This document shows, one piece after another, positions 23,654-34,710 of a DNA stretch of 64,000 bases. The notes below the pieces were generated by a model. The model searched no databases and was not told the DNA's origin. It worked only from the letters and a program-made list of their open reading frames with translations. Numbering within the stretch: position 1 is the stretch's first letter; each line of letters starts with the position of its first letter. The stretch is from Ophioceras dolichostomum (lineage: Eukaryota; Ascomycota; Sordariomycetes; Magnaporthales; Ophioceraceae), in contig PYST01000177.1 in the NCBI GenBank assembly GCA_003049485.1, positions 1 to 64,000 of the forward strand. The letters run 5' to 3'. A program made the translations under genes and the position numbers.

Positions 23654-25773
23654 GACGACGGGATGGAAGCTGATGAGGATGGGGATGGGGATGGACGGAA
23701 CGTGCCGGAGTCGCGACGGGGCATGAGAAAGGAAATGCGAATGCAACAACAATGCTTCTTAATCGTAAATCATGGCCATGTGATGAAGCAACCGAATGAC
23801 GATGAAAAAATGCCGCCCTAGCAATTCTCTGTGAATTGGGCAGTTGCTTCCTCTGGTTTCGAGCGATGGCCTCATCAATCGATTGGGTCTTGTTGACTTT
23901 GGGCAAAAAAATCCCAGGTCCCGTACCGGTGGGTACCGACGTACACGACGCTGATTGGCTGATCGGTGCAGGCTTGACGCATGCCAGCAAACCAAAAGTC
24001 TGGCGCAAAGAGCTTCCCCAGAAACAGACAAACACGTGACCTGTACCACGTAGACGGAATGCAAACGGCATGGACAGTGACAGCACAGCTCTACATCCGC
24101 TTATCTATTGTGAAAGTCATTTATTGCAATGCTGTCACTCAGCCATGGATTGATGTGTGATGAAATGTGAATTGCTGAGGTACCGTCCGACCAGTGTAGC
24201 TGTTTGATGTCATTAAAGCTGACATGGACTCAATGCGACTCTGAATTTTCAGCCCTCACCGATTTGACCAGCCGCCGACGACTGTGGATAAGATATTCAC
24301 CTTCAGCACCAACAGAATAGACTCCGGACCTGAGTACCTCGACCAACCGAGCCGAAGCCCTCGCCCCCGATGTTTCAAACTACTCACAACTCGTTGGAGG
24401 ATCTCTTTAACGATAGCCTGCACTGAACCCTTAACGGCGCATACAATATCGGTCGGTAACGTTGATGTACTGGGTGTAGTTCGTCGAACGGTGTGATGGC
24501 CAGGGACCTCGTGGGTACCTCCAGTAAGGCGATCAACAGGAACATTTTTCGATATGCATATCTCCCTTGTAGCTCTCGCACCTCAACTTATTGTAGCTCC
24601 ACCTATCCCTCTTGGGATCGAGCAGGATGGTCGAGATTCTGTGGCCACAAGTTACACCGAGTGATGCACTTGACGGGGGCCCGAGTAAGCCATGCTGTGG
24701 GTAGCCGGGCGAGGATCGGAACAGCTACCAGAAATCAAATTTCATGATCGAAGGCATGGAACCTCGTCGCAGACTTTAGAAGCCAAATGATGCCGCCGTT
24801 TTTGCCTCAAGGTTTTTGGAGGTCCAATTGCAAGCGGTGGTGGTGACAGAGGGGCCCGTAAACGGCCAGAGGTCTCAGCTAACACTGTGCCATTACGTTA
24901 GCAAGGTGTTTCTGAAGGCCCCCAGTCTCTAGCGCGGTGGGCAAATTGATAGACTGTGGTCGGCCCCTGCGTCCAGCGCACACTTCCACAAGCATCCCTC
25001 AACTGTTCGTTCGTCAACTGATCCTCAATACATCATTGATGCTGCATTATTGAGGCATCGATGCTTGATCCTTGATCTTTTATCTTCCTCTACCTACCTG
25101 ACCTAGTATCTACCATCCTCATCCTCGACCTCTCACAGAATAGCCTCATCTGTCTCAGTGTGAGCTGAGCCCCTCCGGACAGAGAGAACTGCGGCAGTTT
25201 TCATCTTACCTCCAAGCACCGACCTTGCTTGTGACAACGGCCGAGACAAAGTTTCGTTTGTCTTCCACCACCAGCAGCACGCGTCCGGACGTGTTGGGAT
25301 TGTAGCGGCCAAGTCTACATTGGTCGCACTTCAGTGGTCACAGAGCCAGAGCAGCCCACCACCTCCGCCGACCGCGAACTTGCAGCAACATCTATCTGTA
25401 CACCCGCCGTCACAGTTACTGCACCAGCTCCAGTTCAACCGCCTCTGTTTGGGCGACTTTAAGTGGACGCTCCCTCTCGTCCCCTTCCCAGCAGCGCCTC
25501 TCTCACATTCCCTCGCTCAAACACGCAACAACCTATCTCACCCCGCCCAATCTTTCCGAGCCTAGAAGAGCATGGTTTTGGCGACAACCTAAACGGCCTG
25601 CCTACCTACCTTCGCCTTTTCGGGTTTTGTTTCACCCATATATAATACATCAGTTATTCTGCTCTCCTGCCCCACTCTCCTAGCTCCAATCGTCTTGCCA
25701 GCCTCCACCAGTCAACGACAGCACGAGCCTCATCCGGCAATCTTGCTTGCCTTCGCTCCGCACCAGCATAAGC
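23654..25773. promoter_or_regulatory. Divergent promoter interval nup133 / CCCH gene
   Basis: 2.1 kb between divergent starts. It includes a CT-rich stretch leading to 25770 that looks like a 5' leader for the CCCH gene, and TACC/CTAC repeats near 25090-25110. No open frame has domain support and no RNA gene was found. Confidence 0.5.
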
Positions 25774-28227
25774 ATGGCCCGGTATTTGGACGACGACGAA
25801 AAGCAGCCATCGGGCATAGCCTCAGTGGTATCGCCTCCGGGCGGAATCCACAGCCTTCTGTTTGGAAACCCTCAACAGCACCAGACTCAACAGCAGCAGC
25901 CACAGCCGCCACCTGGCATGATGCTGCCTAACCACCATACGCAGTCGTCCATGGGCCATGCGTCCCAGACGATAACGACTCTGGCCAAAGATTTGGATCA
26001 GCAACTCGGGCATTACCAGGCTGCCCTGCAGAACTTTCGGGACACCGACCGCTCCCGAGATGAAATGATCACGCACCTCATCCGACAGTATCAGGACCTG
26101 CTTGGATTGTACAAGAAGAAATGTGATGACTTCGAACAAGAGCGCATGTCTCTGGGCATGTGGCAGCGAGAGAATAGTAGCCTGCTGAAGCAGGTTAGCG
26201 AGCTTAAACTAGCCAATGTGAGTATTGCTTTGTTTCGTTTGATGTTGATCATCCCACCCATCATTGAAGGTGGCCGACAACCTCGTTTTGCTTGCCTGCC
26301 CAAGAACGGCAAGAGTGGCAGGTTAAGAGCTCATGAAGCTATCCACTTCAGGTCGGGCAGGCCCCAGGCAGCTTCGGTAGCAGCTGTCAGCCACCACCAC
26401 CAACCAGCCACCATGAACTCCCAATGCCCCTGCTCCGCTCTTGCTCATGACCCCCAATATACTATGTACCTTTGCCAATGATGGCCGTTGAAGGACATTA
26501 TGTGTCGACCAGCTTGCTGAACTATCTGGACATTGGTATGCACAGGAATCCAACCCATTAGTCTTCGTCATTATTGACGGTGATGGCGCCGTCTTCCGAG
26601 ATGACCTCCTTTGTCGGGGTGAAGAGGGCGGTGCCCAGGCAGCCTATCAGCTCCTGATCGAAGTCAAGAAGCATGTTAAAGCGACTTACCCCGACCAACC
26701 CGTCGAGGACTGGACCATCATGGTCCAAGTGGTCATTAACCTGGAAGGTCTTGCGAGGGCTCTGCACGCCTCAGGCATCCTCCAGGATGGCCTTAATCAG
26801 TTCACTGCTTTCGCCCGCGCCTTTGGCCAGGCTAACTGTGCGTTATCGTTCCTTCCTTTATACAATTGCCATTCCCTTGTGGCCGTTCGAGTGCCCGATT
26901 GTTTGATTTCCTACCTACCCAGGTACCTACCCAGGCACCTACCTAGGTACTCCGCACGATGCACTACCTACCGATGGCAACTGTCCCTGTCAGTCCCTGT
27001 CAGTGCTGTGAGTGCTGCAAGTGCTAACACATGTGCCCCGACTTCGTCCCAACAGCTCTTTTCTCGTTCATCGATGTTGGCACCGGAAAGGAGCGTGCAG
27101 ACCACAAGATTCGCGAGACGCTCCGGGTCATGATCCGCCTGACCCAGTGCAGACATGTTATTTTTGGTCCCTGCCACGACAACGGTTATCTTCCAGTGTT
27201 GGAGCCGTACAAGCGGGACCCGGTCATCGGCAATAAGCTCAGCCTGCTCGAGACCACTCCGGCACTTGGCGGATTCATCCAGCTCGGCCTGCGCCGTGCC
27301 AACTTCCCGCTCGTGTTCCGATCTGAGCAGCTTCCTCGCAACCACGTACTCATGCGGAACGGCTCGCTGCCGACCACCGCTCCACCGCCGATGGTCTCGC
27401 CGTTCCTCATGAGAACCACTACCGAGGACGTCTCCCTCCATGCTGCTCAGGCCGCCCAGGCCATCTCAGCCCTAAAAATTATGCCTCCCCCGAAGGTTAC
27501 GTCGGCTCCTCCGCAGCCGCAGGCCCAGGTTCAGCCGCCGCCTCCTCCAGCCCCTATTCAAGCCCCGGTGCAGCAACCTTCGCCGACGCTGCCGCTGCAG
27601 CAGCAACCGCAAAACACCATCGTCACTATCAACGCGTCCAGCTACGCGACGGCGGGCAAAACAGCCCCTGCGATCGTCGCGTCGAAGACCATCAACATCG
27701 CCGCCAAGAAGCCCCCGCCTCCTCAGAAGTTCTACTACCTCAACGCGTCGTCGGAGCGCATCGACGAGGAGTTGCCGCGGCCGATGGCGCTCGCCGAGAA
27801 GCGCTACAAGGACAAGCGCGAGAAGAACGGACGCAACTTCTGCAACGACTTCCACCTTCGCGGGTACTGCGCCGAAGAGGAATACTGCAAGTACGAGCAC
27901 GGCGACCCGCTCCCGCCCAACGAGATCCTCATCCAGCAGCACCGTGCTCGGGGCACGTACTGTGAGGACGGAACCGACTGTGAGGACTTCGACTGCTACT
28001 ACTCGCACCACTGTCGATTCGGACGGGACTGCGGTATGGGTTACAAGTGCAAGTTCAACGACACACACCACATGGATCTGGTATATTTTCCTCTGAACCC
28101 GGTACAACCAGCACAACCAAACATCTGAATGCAGAAAGGATAGAAAAGAGACTGACCGATGAAAATTCCACGACAACAGCGCAAGGCAGTCAAGGTCTAC
28201 GAGGACGGACACAAGGACCAGCTCTAG
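25774..28227 (+). CDS. CCCH zinc-finger protein with N-terminal coiled coil and NYN-like (DUF7923-type) domain
   Basis: Exons 25774-26217, 26546-26837, 27056-28080 and 28180-28227 encode 602 residues. There is a Gln/Pro-rich start and a coiled coil (about 65-148). A globular domain of about 200 residues follows, starting NPLVFVIIDGDGAVFRDDLL and containing FIDVGTGKERADHKIRE. A Pro/Gln linker then leads to a C-x8-C-x5-C-x3-H finger (CNDFHLRGYCAEEEYCKYEH) and two further Cys/His clusters. The IDGDG and D(V)G-KERADHKI pattern recalls NYN/PIN-type RNases, but I cannot prove catalysis. CCCH fingers of this kind usually bind RNA. The last exon is only 48 nt (RKAVKVYEDGHKDQL); without splicing the frame stops at 28126. 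The first intron is long (328 nt). Function in fungi is undefined as far as I know. Confidence 0.85.
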
Positions 28228-29566
28228 TCAAGGGGGCGAAACGACGAAACACACAAGATCAGACAAGAGACTTTTAAAGAAAGCAACGAAAAAAACACCA
28301 TGTATCAGAACAAAAAAGATTGCTCTATCTCTACCACATGCTAACATTTTGGGGGAAGGGAAGGGGAGGAAATACGTTTGTGGTTGTGAAAGATTGTGAA
28401 CCTGTGGTGTTATTTTTGTTATCTAGGTGGGAGGGCTAAGATGTATGTGCGTGGTGCGTGGTGCTTTACAGCGGATTGGAGGAGACCTAAGAGGAGAGGG
28501 TCGGACGGACTCGTCGGGGGACAAAACAACAGATTGATAGTAGATGAAGCGGTGATTTTTGTTGGGGGAGTGAGTGGTTGACTGAGGTTTTACGGTGATG
28601 TGAGGAAGGATGGGGAGCGCAGCACAAACGAGCCAGTGAACTTGCCTGGCGATGGATGTTCTTCTCCTTGATCTTTTAACAGAGATCTTGGGATTCGACA
28701 CTCTATCTACACCCTCTTATTTTTTCATCTGATCCCTTCTTTGCTAGCTACGTAGGTCGGTCGACGAGGTACCTAGTTAGGTGGTTGAGGGGTCTCGAAA
28801 CGGCCTTCCTTCTACGACAGCCAAATACCGAGTTCTATCTACCTACCACTTGATGGCCTGGTCCACTGGCTCTTCTCTATCCTGAGTATTTGATACCACT
28901 CAGCAACGCAACAATTTTAGGCAGGAGGGGATTCCTAATCTAATATCATATCGGTCTAGGCTGGGAACTGGTTGGCACACAGATATCTTCTTCCCCCTAC
29001 AGGGAGAGAGCCTTTTCGAAAGATAACTTCTGTATATAGCTAACTTTCTGACTACCTACGTATAGAGAGTGATACATCAAGAGAGCGTCGACCACACGCC
29101 CCAGGCGTATGATATCCATGATATCCGTCCGTCCAGTCATGTCAGACTCGTTGACCGGTGTGCCCCTTGTCAACCACCACATAACCGTCAAACAGCAAAC
29201 CCAAACAGATGAAAGAAAAGACATGTCCATAAGGCCTGCGGTGCCAGCAGACAGGCGAGTGCTAGAAATAGCCCCGGTCGATTCCTGACAATAACTCCAA
29301 CGCCTCGCTTGAAGTTTAGGTATCCAAGCTCAACCCGCTCCCCGAGAGATCGATCCAGACTAACTCGTTGAAACAAGACAAGATATAGAATAACATGTAA
29401 GAAAGAGAGTAGGTAGGAAAGAGTTGTAACAATCTGATGGATACTAAGAAAAAAACAGAGAACGTAACAAAGGAAAATGAAAAAGAGAGGGAGAGAGAAG
29501 GGTGCGTCGAAGAAGGAAAAAAAGCAAGGAGAGAGAGAAACGAGAACAAACAGCCCACGTACAGCC
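28228..29566. other. Intergenic region between convergent genes
   Basis: 3' flanks of the CCCH gene and of the GMC-hydrolase fusion. CGTAGGTCGG and GAGGTACCTAGTTAGG motifs occur at 28750-28785, and there is a purine-rich run near 29455-29545. No gene is supported. Confidence 0.55.
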
Positions 29567-32500
29567 CTACTGCAGCAAGCTACCATTCTCCATCATATCC
29601 TTGAACCTATCATCCGGCTCCACGAACCTGTACCCTTCGCCCCTCACAACGCGATCGACCTCCTCCCTGACAAAGGGATACACATCCTTCCACGCGTTCC
29701 TCCCCATCCAGCAGTCGAGGTGTCCGTACCCAGGCACGAGCCTCCTCTTGTACAACTGCTGCCCACCCGCGCCCGGAGCCGCCAGCCTGGTGGTCGTCGA
29801 CGACGACCCGGAGGCATCCGAAAGCGCGGGGCTACCGCCGCCACCAGCAGCGGTTGCAGCAGCACCAGCGGGAGCACTACCACCAAGCACAGGCGTCACC
29901 GCAGGACTGGCCGGCGCCGACCTCGTCACAAACTGATCGCACAGGCTCTCATACGTCCTCTCCGTCGCCTCCACCGACAACACCGCATTGTCCCTCCCCA
30001 CAAACAGCAGGAACGGTACCCCCCTCAGCCTCTCCACGTTCTCCCTCGTCGTCAGCACGTCGTACAGCGGCGCGTTGCCCATCACGTGCCCCTCGCGGCC
30101 CATCCTCATCAACAGATTCAGGCACCGCATGTTCACGCCCCCAAAGAACCGGTCGATCTGCCGGTGCGTGGCCTCGTTCAGGTTGCGGTGGTTCCAGCAC
30201 CGGCCGAACACCAGGGAGCAGCGGTGGCAGGAGGCGTTGTTGCAGATCTCGCGGCGCTCGTCCGGGTAGAAGCGCAGGAGCTGGTTGAGGAGGCGCTGCG
30301 TGTACGTGTCGTGCGCGGAGGTCGAGCACGAGAACCAGTTGCCGGCCGCGAGGTTGTAGAGGCGGTCGGCCGGGACGGGGCCGAGGCGGGCCTTGGCCAT
30401 GTTGAGCGTGTTCCAGATGGGGTTCATGAATACCTGGGAGCAGGTCACGCCGGAGATCCAGTGCGAGGGGATGGTGCCGTCGAGGAGGCCGGAGGCGAAG
30501 GCGACGGAGCCCATGCAGTGCGCTATGGTGTATATCTTTGCAGGAGGCGAATCAGGGGGTGATCCCGGGAGGTGGTCGTTGTCCGGGTAGTTCTTGCGGA
30601 TGAACTCGAGGCACGCGCGCAGGTCCCGCCGCGCGTCGAACGTCGTCCAGCTGTTCTCGGCGATGACGAGCTGGCCGATGCGGTGCACGGTGACGAAGAC
30701 GCGGTAGCCGGCGCGCGTGAAGTAGTTGACCGCGTTGAAGGGGATGGTGGGCAGGGCGAAGATCTGGTGGTCGACGGCGGCGCCGGGGATCATGAACAGG
30801 TTCCGCACGGGGATTGGAAGAGTAGAACTGCCGTGGGGTAAGGGCTCGGGCTCCCACATGTGCAGGCGGGTGAAGACGCCGTCCGAGGCGCAGATGGGGA
30901 ATGTTTTCGTCGGGGGGGTGTCGTTGATGAAGCCGGTGTAGGACTGGGACGGGTACTGCAGCGGGGTCAGGGGCGCGAGGAAGAGAGAGAGGGACTTGCG
31001 CGCGAAGTAGGTCATGAAGCTGGCGGCGGAGAGGGCCTTCTTGAGGAGGGAGCTGCCCGTGGGCGTCATGGTGAGGATCTCGGAGGCGAAGTCGCCGGGC
31101 TGGATGTGCATGATGCCCCTCGCCACGATGGCCTCGCGGTGCGGGTCGTCGTGCCGGTTGGTGACGGTCACGTACAGCGTGCTGGTCGAGCGCCAGAACT
31201 GGACGGGCGCGAGGGCCACGGACGAGTCGACCACCTTGTAGCCGTGGAAGTGCAGAATGTGGCCGTTGACGCCCTTCATGTCGAAGTCGTACGTCAGGTT
31301 CCGCGTGCCGGGCGCCTTGTGGTCGACCAAAAACAGACCGAAGTCCCCCCGCTTCACCATGAAGGGGGATCCCGGGATGGTGGGGCATACGAAGGTCCCC
31401 GTCAGCATGCCGCGGTGCTCCGGGTCCTTGACGATGGCACCCGTGTTGAAGGCCTGCACGCTGAGGAAGAACCGGGCGGACTCGCAGAGGGCTTTTGCGG
31501 AGCGGTAGGCCAGCTCATAGGCCTCGCGCTTGTCGTCGCGCAGGCCCGGGTCGTTGTGCAGGAAGCCGGACATGACCTCGGTGAAGCCGAAGCCGGACGC
31601 GCGCACGGCCTCGGCCCTGGTGATGACGTGCGCCGCGGCGTCGATGCTGTCGAACTCGGCGAACGTGGGCGAGCGCCGCTGCGGCCGGAGCCCCCGCACG
31701 ATGGCCATCTCGCCGGCCAGGTCGGACTCCCTGCGGTCGTGGGGGCGGTGGGACGGCTTGTCGAACAGGTCGAGTATCTTGTTGCGGCTGCGGTCGATGG
31801 ACCAGCCCTTCTCGTCGGCGTACAGGGCCACGCAGCGCTCGGCGAGGGCGGCGATGGTGGCGAAGGGGTTGACGCCCAGGGCGGTGGGGATCAGGGCGCC
31901 GTCGGCCACGATCAGGCCCTTGTGCACCTCGGAGCCGGAGGACCCCGTGAAGACCTCGCCGCGGTGGTTCGTGACGCCCGTGGCGCCTGTGTTGTCCCGC
32001 GCGATGCTGGCGCCGCCGATCGGGTGCACCGTCACCTGCTGCTCGCCCATCAGGGCGAAGAAGGGGTTCTGCACCAGCGTGCCGCCCACCGAGTGCGTCG
32101 CCCTCGCCAGCAGGTTGTTGAGGTATCTGACGTGCCCGCTGCGGCCCACGCCCAGGAACTCCAGCACGGGCCGGTCGTCCTGGAGCGTCAGCACCGCCTG
32201 GTTGCTGTCGTGCGACATGATCAGGTACACCTGCGTGCGCTCGATGGCGCCGGGGCCGAAGTAGGGGCCGAACAGGCGGGACCCCCACTTGGCCAGCGCG
32301 GCCCTCGACTGCTGCATCACGTTCTCGACCGTCGAGTCGCTCGCAGGGGGAGGGCGCTTGCCGGGCATCAGCTCCAGCATGGCCTGGAACAGCCGGGCCA
32401 GCGCGTGCGGGATGACGCCCTCCTCGATCACGAAGCCGTTCAGGGGGTTGTCGTGGCCGGCGCGGTTGTCGATGATGCCAGTGATGCAGGGCCCCACCGG

Positions 32501-34090
32501 GTTGTAGGGGGTCGGGTAGGGGCGGCCGATGGCGTTGACGGTCTCGTCGGTGTTGTAGCCGAAGGCCAGCATGTCGCCGTTGCCGCTCATGTTCTGGCCG
32601 ACCTGGTCGGACGTCTCGAGCCCCATGGAGCGGCTGCGCAGCAGGATCTCGGTCGTGCCGATGGCGCCGGCGCCCAGGAAGACGGCCTCCTTGGCGTGCA
32701 CCCACATCAGGTCGCCGTGCAGGTTGGCCTTGAAGTGGCCGCGGTTGCGCCCGTGCCAGGCGAAGAAGACGTTGTAGCCGCCCCGCCGGTCGCGGACCTT
32801 CTCGATGTAGCGCACCTCGCACTCGCAGAACATCTCGGCACCCCAGTTCCAGGCGTCGGCCAGGTACGTGACCAGCGTCGTGGTCTTGGACCCGTCGTTG
32901 AGCCCCGTGCAGTCCTGGCCGGTCAGGTTCGACGGCAGCATCTCGACGCCGCAGCTGTTGGGCCCGTTGCGGAACCTCGTGGTCTGCGGCACGGCGTAGA
33001 ACTTGTCCCCCATGTTGAGGGCCTCCGCCTGCCGCTTCAGCATCTCCATCTTGGGCAGCTTGGGCCACTCGTCCGGGTAGGGCTCGGGCTCGAGCACCTT
33101 CTCGACCTCCTCGTAGTAGGGGTCCAGCACGCCGGGAACCCGCAGCTGCTCCGGCCACGGGTCCATGGCCATGGTGTCGGCGTCGGCGCGCAGGAAGACG
33201 TTGGCGTTCATCAGGCTGGTGCCGCCCAGCCCGTTGCCCACCACCGCGTTCTGGCCCCTGCCCAGGATGAGGTGGAACATGCCGGTCGGGTCGCCGCCGT
33301 CGGCCGTGACGCCGGGCAGGAAGTGCGGCGCGAACTCGCCGCTAACGTGGAGCTGCTTGAGGGACTCGACGACACCCGTCGGGTACTCGCCGGGCCAGCG
33401 CTCTCGGCCGCGCTCCAGGAGGCACACTGACTTGCCGGCCCGGGCCATACGAGACGCCGCGATGCTGCCGCCGTAGCCAGAGCCGATGACCACCACATCG
33501 TAGGACGTCCTCAGGAGCTCCACGGGCCGAGAGATGCGGGGGAACGCCCGTCCCGAGACCCTCGCCTGGGTCTCGGCATAGGTGCTCGTGACCCGGGCGT
33601 TGGCTCTAGTGCGTGGGCTATGAGTCCCCCACTCGTGTGGCCTCGGGACTGGTTGGGTCTGCGACCGTCTGTGACGGAAAGTGCTCTGCATGTCGTCGAG
33701 CTGGTGCGCGTCGCTGTCGTGGTGGTCGTGATCGACGCGTGCCCGCCGTGGCCGTGGCTGCTCTGGGAGCTGCTCTGGCCGACGGACGGGCTCGGCAGGC
33801 GCCGGTGGCCGTGGGCTGGACATTGGTGATGGGCCTAGTGAGTCTGAGCGGTTGTCCGCCGTGTTGGGTGTTGGGGGGAAGCGGGAGGGGCCGCCGATTT
33901 GCACAGGCACAAAGCTCAAGCCGTCGCCGCTGTTCACGGGGTGAGCTTGGAGGAGCAAAGGGTTGGTTCCGTTCCCCTGAGAGTCACTGATGAAAACGTC
34001 GGCGAAGTCGTTGGCCCCGTCGGTGCCAATTCTTTTATCTTCCCCGGCCGTGGGAGGCGGCGTGACGGGGTCAGCGCTCGGGGGAGCCAT
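29567..34090 (-). CDS. GMC/cholesterol-oxidase-type FAD oxidoreductase fused to an alpha/beta hydrolase
   Basis: One uninterrupted frame of 1507 residues. Residues 1-190 are disordered, Pro- and Arg/His-rich. A Rossmann FAD site follows (about 197-225, DVVVIGSGYGGSIAASRMA, then LLERG). The oxidoreductase half includes NAVVGNGLGGTSLMNANV and, near its end, VTVHPIGGASIARD and GLIVADGALIPTALGVNPFAT, all typical of cholesterol-oxidase/ChoD-like GMC enzymes. A middle domain (about 860-1080) precedes an alpha/beta hydrolase (about 1085-1500). In the hydrolase the nucleophile elbow reads AHCMGS with Cys1192, and likely partners are Asp1367 (VGRDNAV) and His1457 (GYGHLD). A Gly/Ala/Ser-rich insert of about 50 residues lies between Asp and His. 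From family knowledge it may oxidise a sterol-like alcohol and act on an ester or thioester. No signal peptide is seen. Substrate is unknown. Confidence 0.85.
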   Translation of the reverse strand: MAPPSADPVTPPPTAGEDKRIGTDGANDFADVFISDSQGNGTNPLLLQAHPVNSGDGLSFVPVQIGGPSRFPPTPNTADNRSDSLGPSPMSSPRPPAPAEPVRRPEQLPEQPRPRRARVDHDHHDSDAHQLDDMQSTFRHRRSQTQPVPRPHEWGTHSPRTRANARVTSTYAETQARVSGRAFPRISRPVELLRTSYDVVVIGSGYGGSIAASRMARAGKSVCLLERGRERWPGEYPTGVVESLKQLHVSGEFAPHFLPGVTADGGDPTGMFHLILGRGQNAVVGNGLGGTSLMNANVFLRADADTMAMDPWPEQLRVPGVLDPYYEEVEKVLEPEPYPDEWPKLPKMEMLKRQAEALNMGDKFYAVPQTTRFRNGPNSCGVEMLPSNLTGQDCTGLNDGSKTTTLVTYLADAWNWGAEMFCECEVRYIEKVRDRRGGYNVFFAWHGRNRGHFKANLHGDLMWVHAKEAVFLGAGAIGTTEILLRSRSMGLETSDQVGQNMSGNGDMLAFGYNTDETVNAIGRPYPTPYNPVGPCITGIIDNRAGHDNPLNGFVIEEGVIPHALARLFQAMLELMPGKRPPPASDSTVENVMQQSRAALAKWGSRLFGPYFGPGAIERTQVYLIMSHDSNQAVLTLQDDRPVLEFLGVGRSGHVRYLNNLLARATHSVGGTLVQNPFFALMGEQQVTVHPIGGASIARDNTGATGVTNHRGEVFTGSSGSEVHKGLIVADGALIPTALGVNPFATIAALAERCVALYADEKGWSIDRSRNKILDLFDKPSHRPHDRRESDLAGEMAIVRGLRPQRRSPTFAEFDSIDAAAHVITRAEAVRASGFGFTEVMSGFLHNDPGLRDDKREAYELAYRSAKALCESARFFLSVQAFNTGAIVKDPEHRGMLTGTFVCPTIPGSPFMVKRGDFGLFLVDHKAPGTRNLTYDFDMKGVNGHILHFHGYKVVDSSVALAPVQFWRSTSTLYVTVTNRHDDPHREAIVARGIMHIQPGDFASEILTMTPTGSSLLKKALSAASFMTYFARKSLSLFLAPLTPLQYPSQSYTGFINDTPPTKTFPICASDGVFTRLHMWEPEPLPHGSSTLPIPVRNLFMIPGAAVDHQIFALPTIPFNAVNYFTRAGYRVFVTVHRIGQLVIAENSWTTFDARRDLRACLEFIRKNYPDNDHLPGSPPDSPPAKIYTIAHCMGSVAFASGLLDGTIPSHWISGVTCSQVFMNPIWNTLNMAKARLGPVPADRLYNLAAGNWFSCSTSAHDTYTQRLLNQLLRFYPDERREICNNASCHRCSLVFGRCWNHRNLNEATHRQIDRFFGGVNMRCLNLLMRMGREGHVMGNAPLYDVLTTRENVERLRGVPFLLFVGRDNAVLSVEATERTYESLCDQFVTRSAPASPAVTPVLGGSAPAGAAATAAGGGGSPALSDASGSSSTTTRLAAPGAGGQQLYKRRLVPGYGHLDCWMGRNAWKDVYPFVREEVDRVVRGEGYRFVEPDDRFKDMMENGSLLQ

Positions 34091-34135
34091 GGCGGTTGGT
34101 GGGCCAGGCCAGGGCGGTCGAGCAGGGAGGGTAGG

Positions 34136-34142
34136 ATATATA
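34136..34142 (-). promoter_or_regulatory. Candidate TATA box of the GMC-hydrolase fusion gene
   Basis: On the minus strand TATATAT lies 46-52 bp before the start codon at 34090. The short distance would imply a very short leader, so this is a tentative call. Confidence 0.35.
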
Positions 34143-34691
34143 GTACCTAAGGTAGGTTACCCCAGGTAGGCACGTATTATGAAGGGTAGTGAGGGAGGAA
34201 GGTAGGCAGAAGTTGACTGATATCAGGTCCGACTGGGCCTGGTGAACCAATGCTAGGGTATACGAAACGCCTCTGGCCTCTGCTCTCGGTCTCTACTCAG
34301 GGCGGAGAGAAGCAGTCAGGTACAGGTTGGTACAGGTTGGTACTTAACACACCAGAACTCACAAAGGGGGCCTTGGAAGCGCGGGTGGTTGGTAGTAGTG
34401 GTGGTGGGTGGTATGAGACTTCGGAAACGCTAACGTACGAAAGAAAACAACGACGAAAAAGAGGTGGGTTCAACAAAACAAGGGCAAGAAGGGAATGGAG
34501 GTGGGAGATAGGGCGAGGGGGGTGAGACACCACAACGTGGATAGAACTCCGGTTCCTGCCTCTCTTATTAAAACCGAGGAGCGCTGCCAATACCTCGGTC
34601 AGGGCCTGATCTTGTGCGGCCCATTGTGTCGGGGAGACAAATACGGTTCGTGTCTTGGGTCTTGAAGTGGGTGTGCGGTACGGGAAGGCAT

Positions 34692-34710
34692 TGTATGTAT
34701 GTATGTATGT
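34692..34710. repeat. TGTA tetranucleotide microsatellite
   Basis: About 4.75 perfect copies of TGTA in intergenic DNA. Confidence 0.8.

Noticed and set aside
31515..33158. A 547-codon second minus-strand frame
   Set aside because: An Arg/Pro/Ala-rich frame shadow of the same gene; the true frame has FAD-binding and GMC motifs.
30860..33430. An 856-codon plus-strand open frame
   Set aside because: It is antisense to the GMC-hydrolase gene, with Val/Ala/Gly/Arg-rich translation and no domain. High GC in the real gene produces this shadow.
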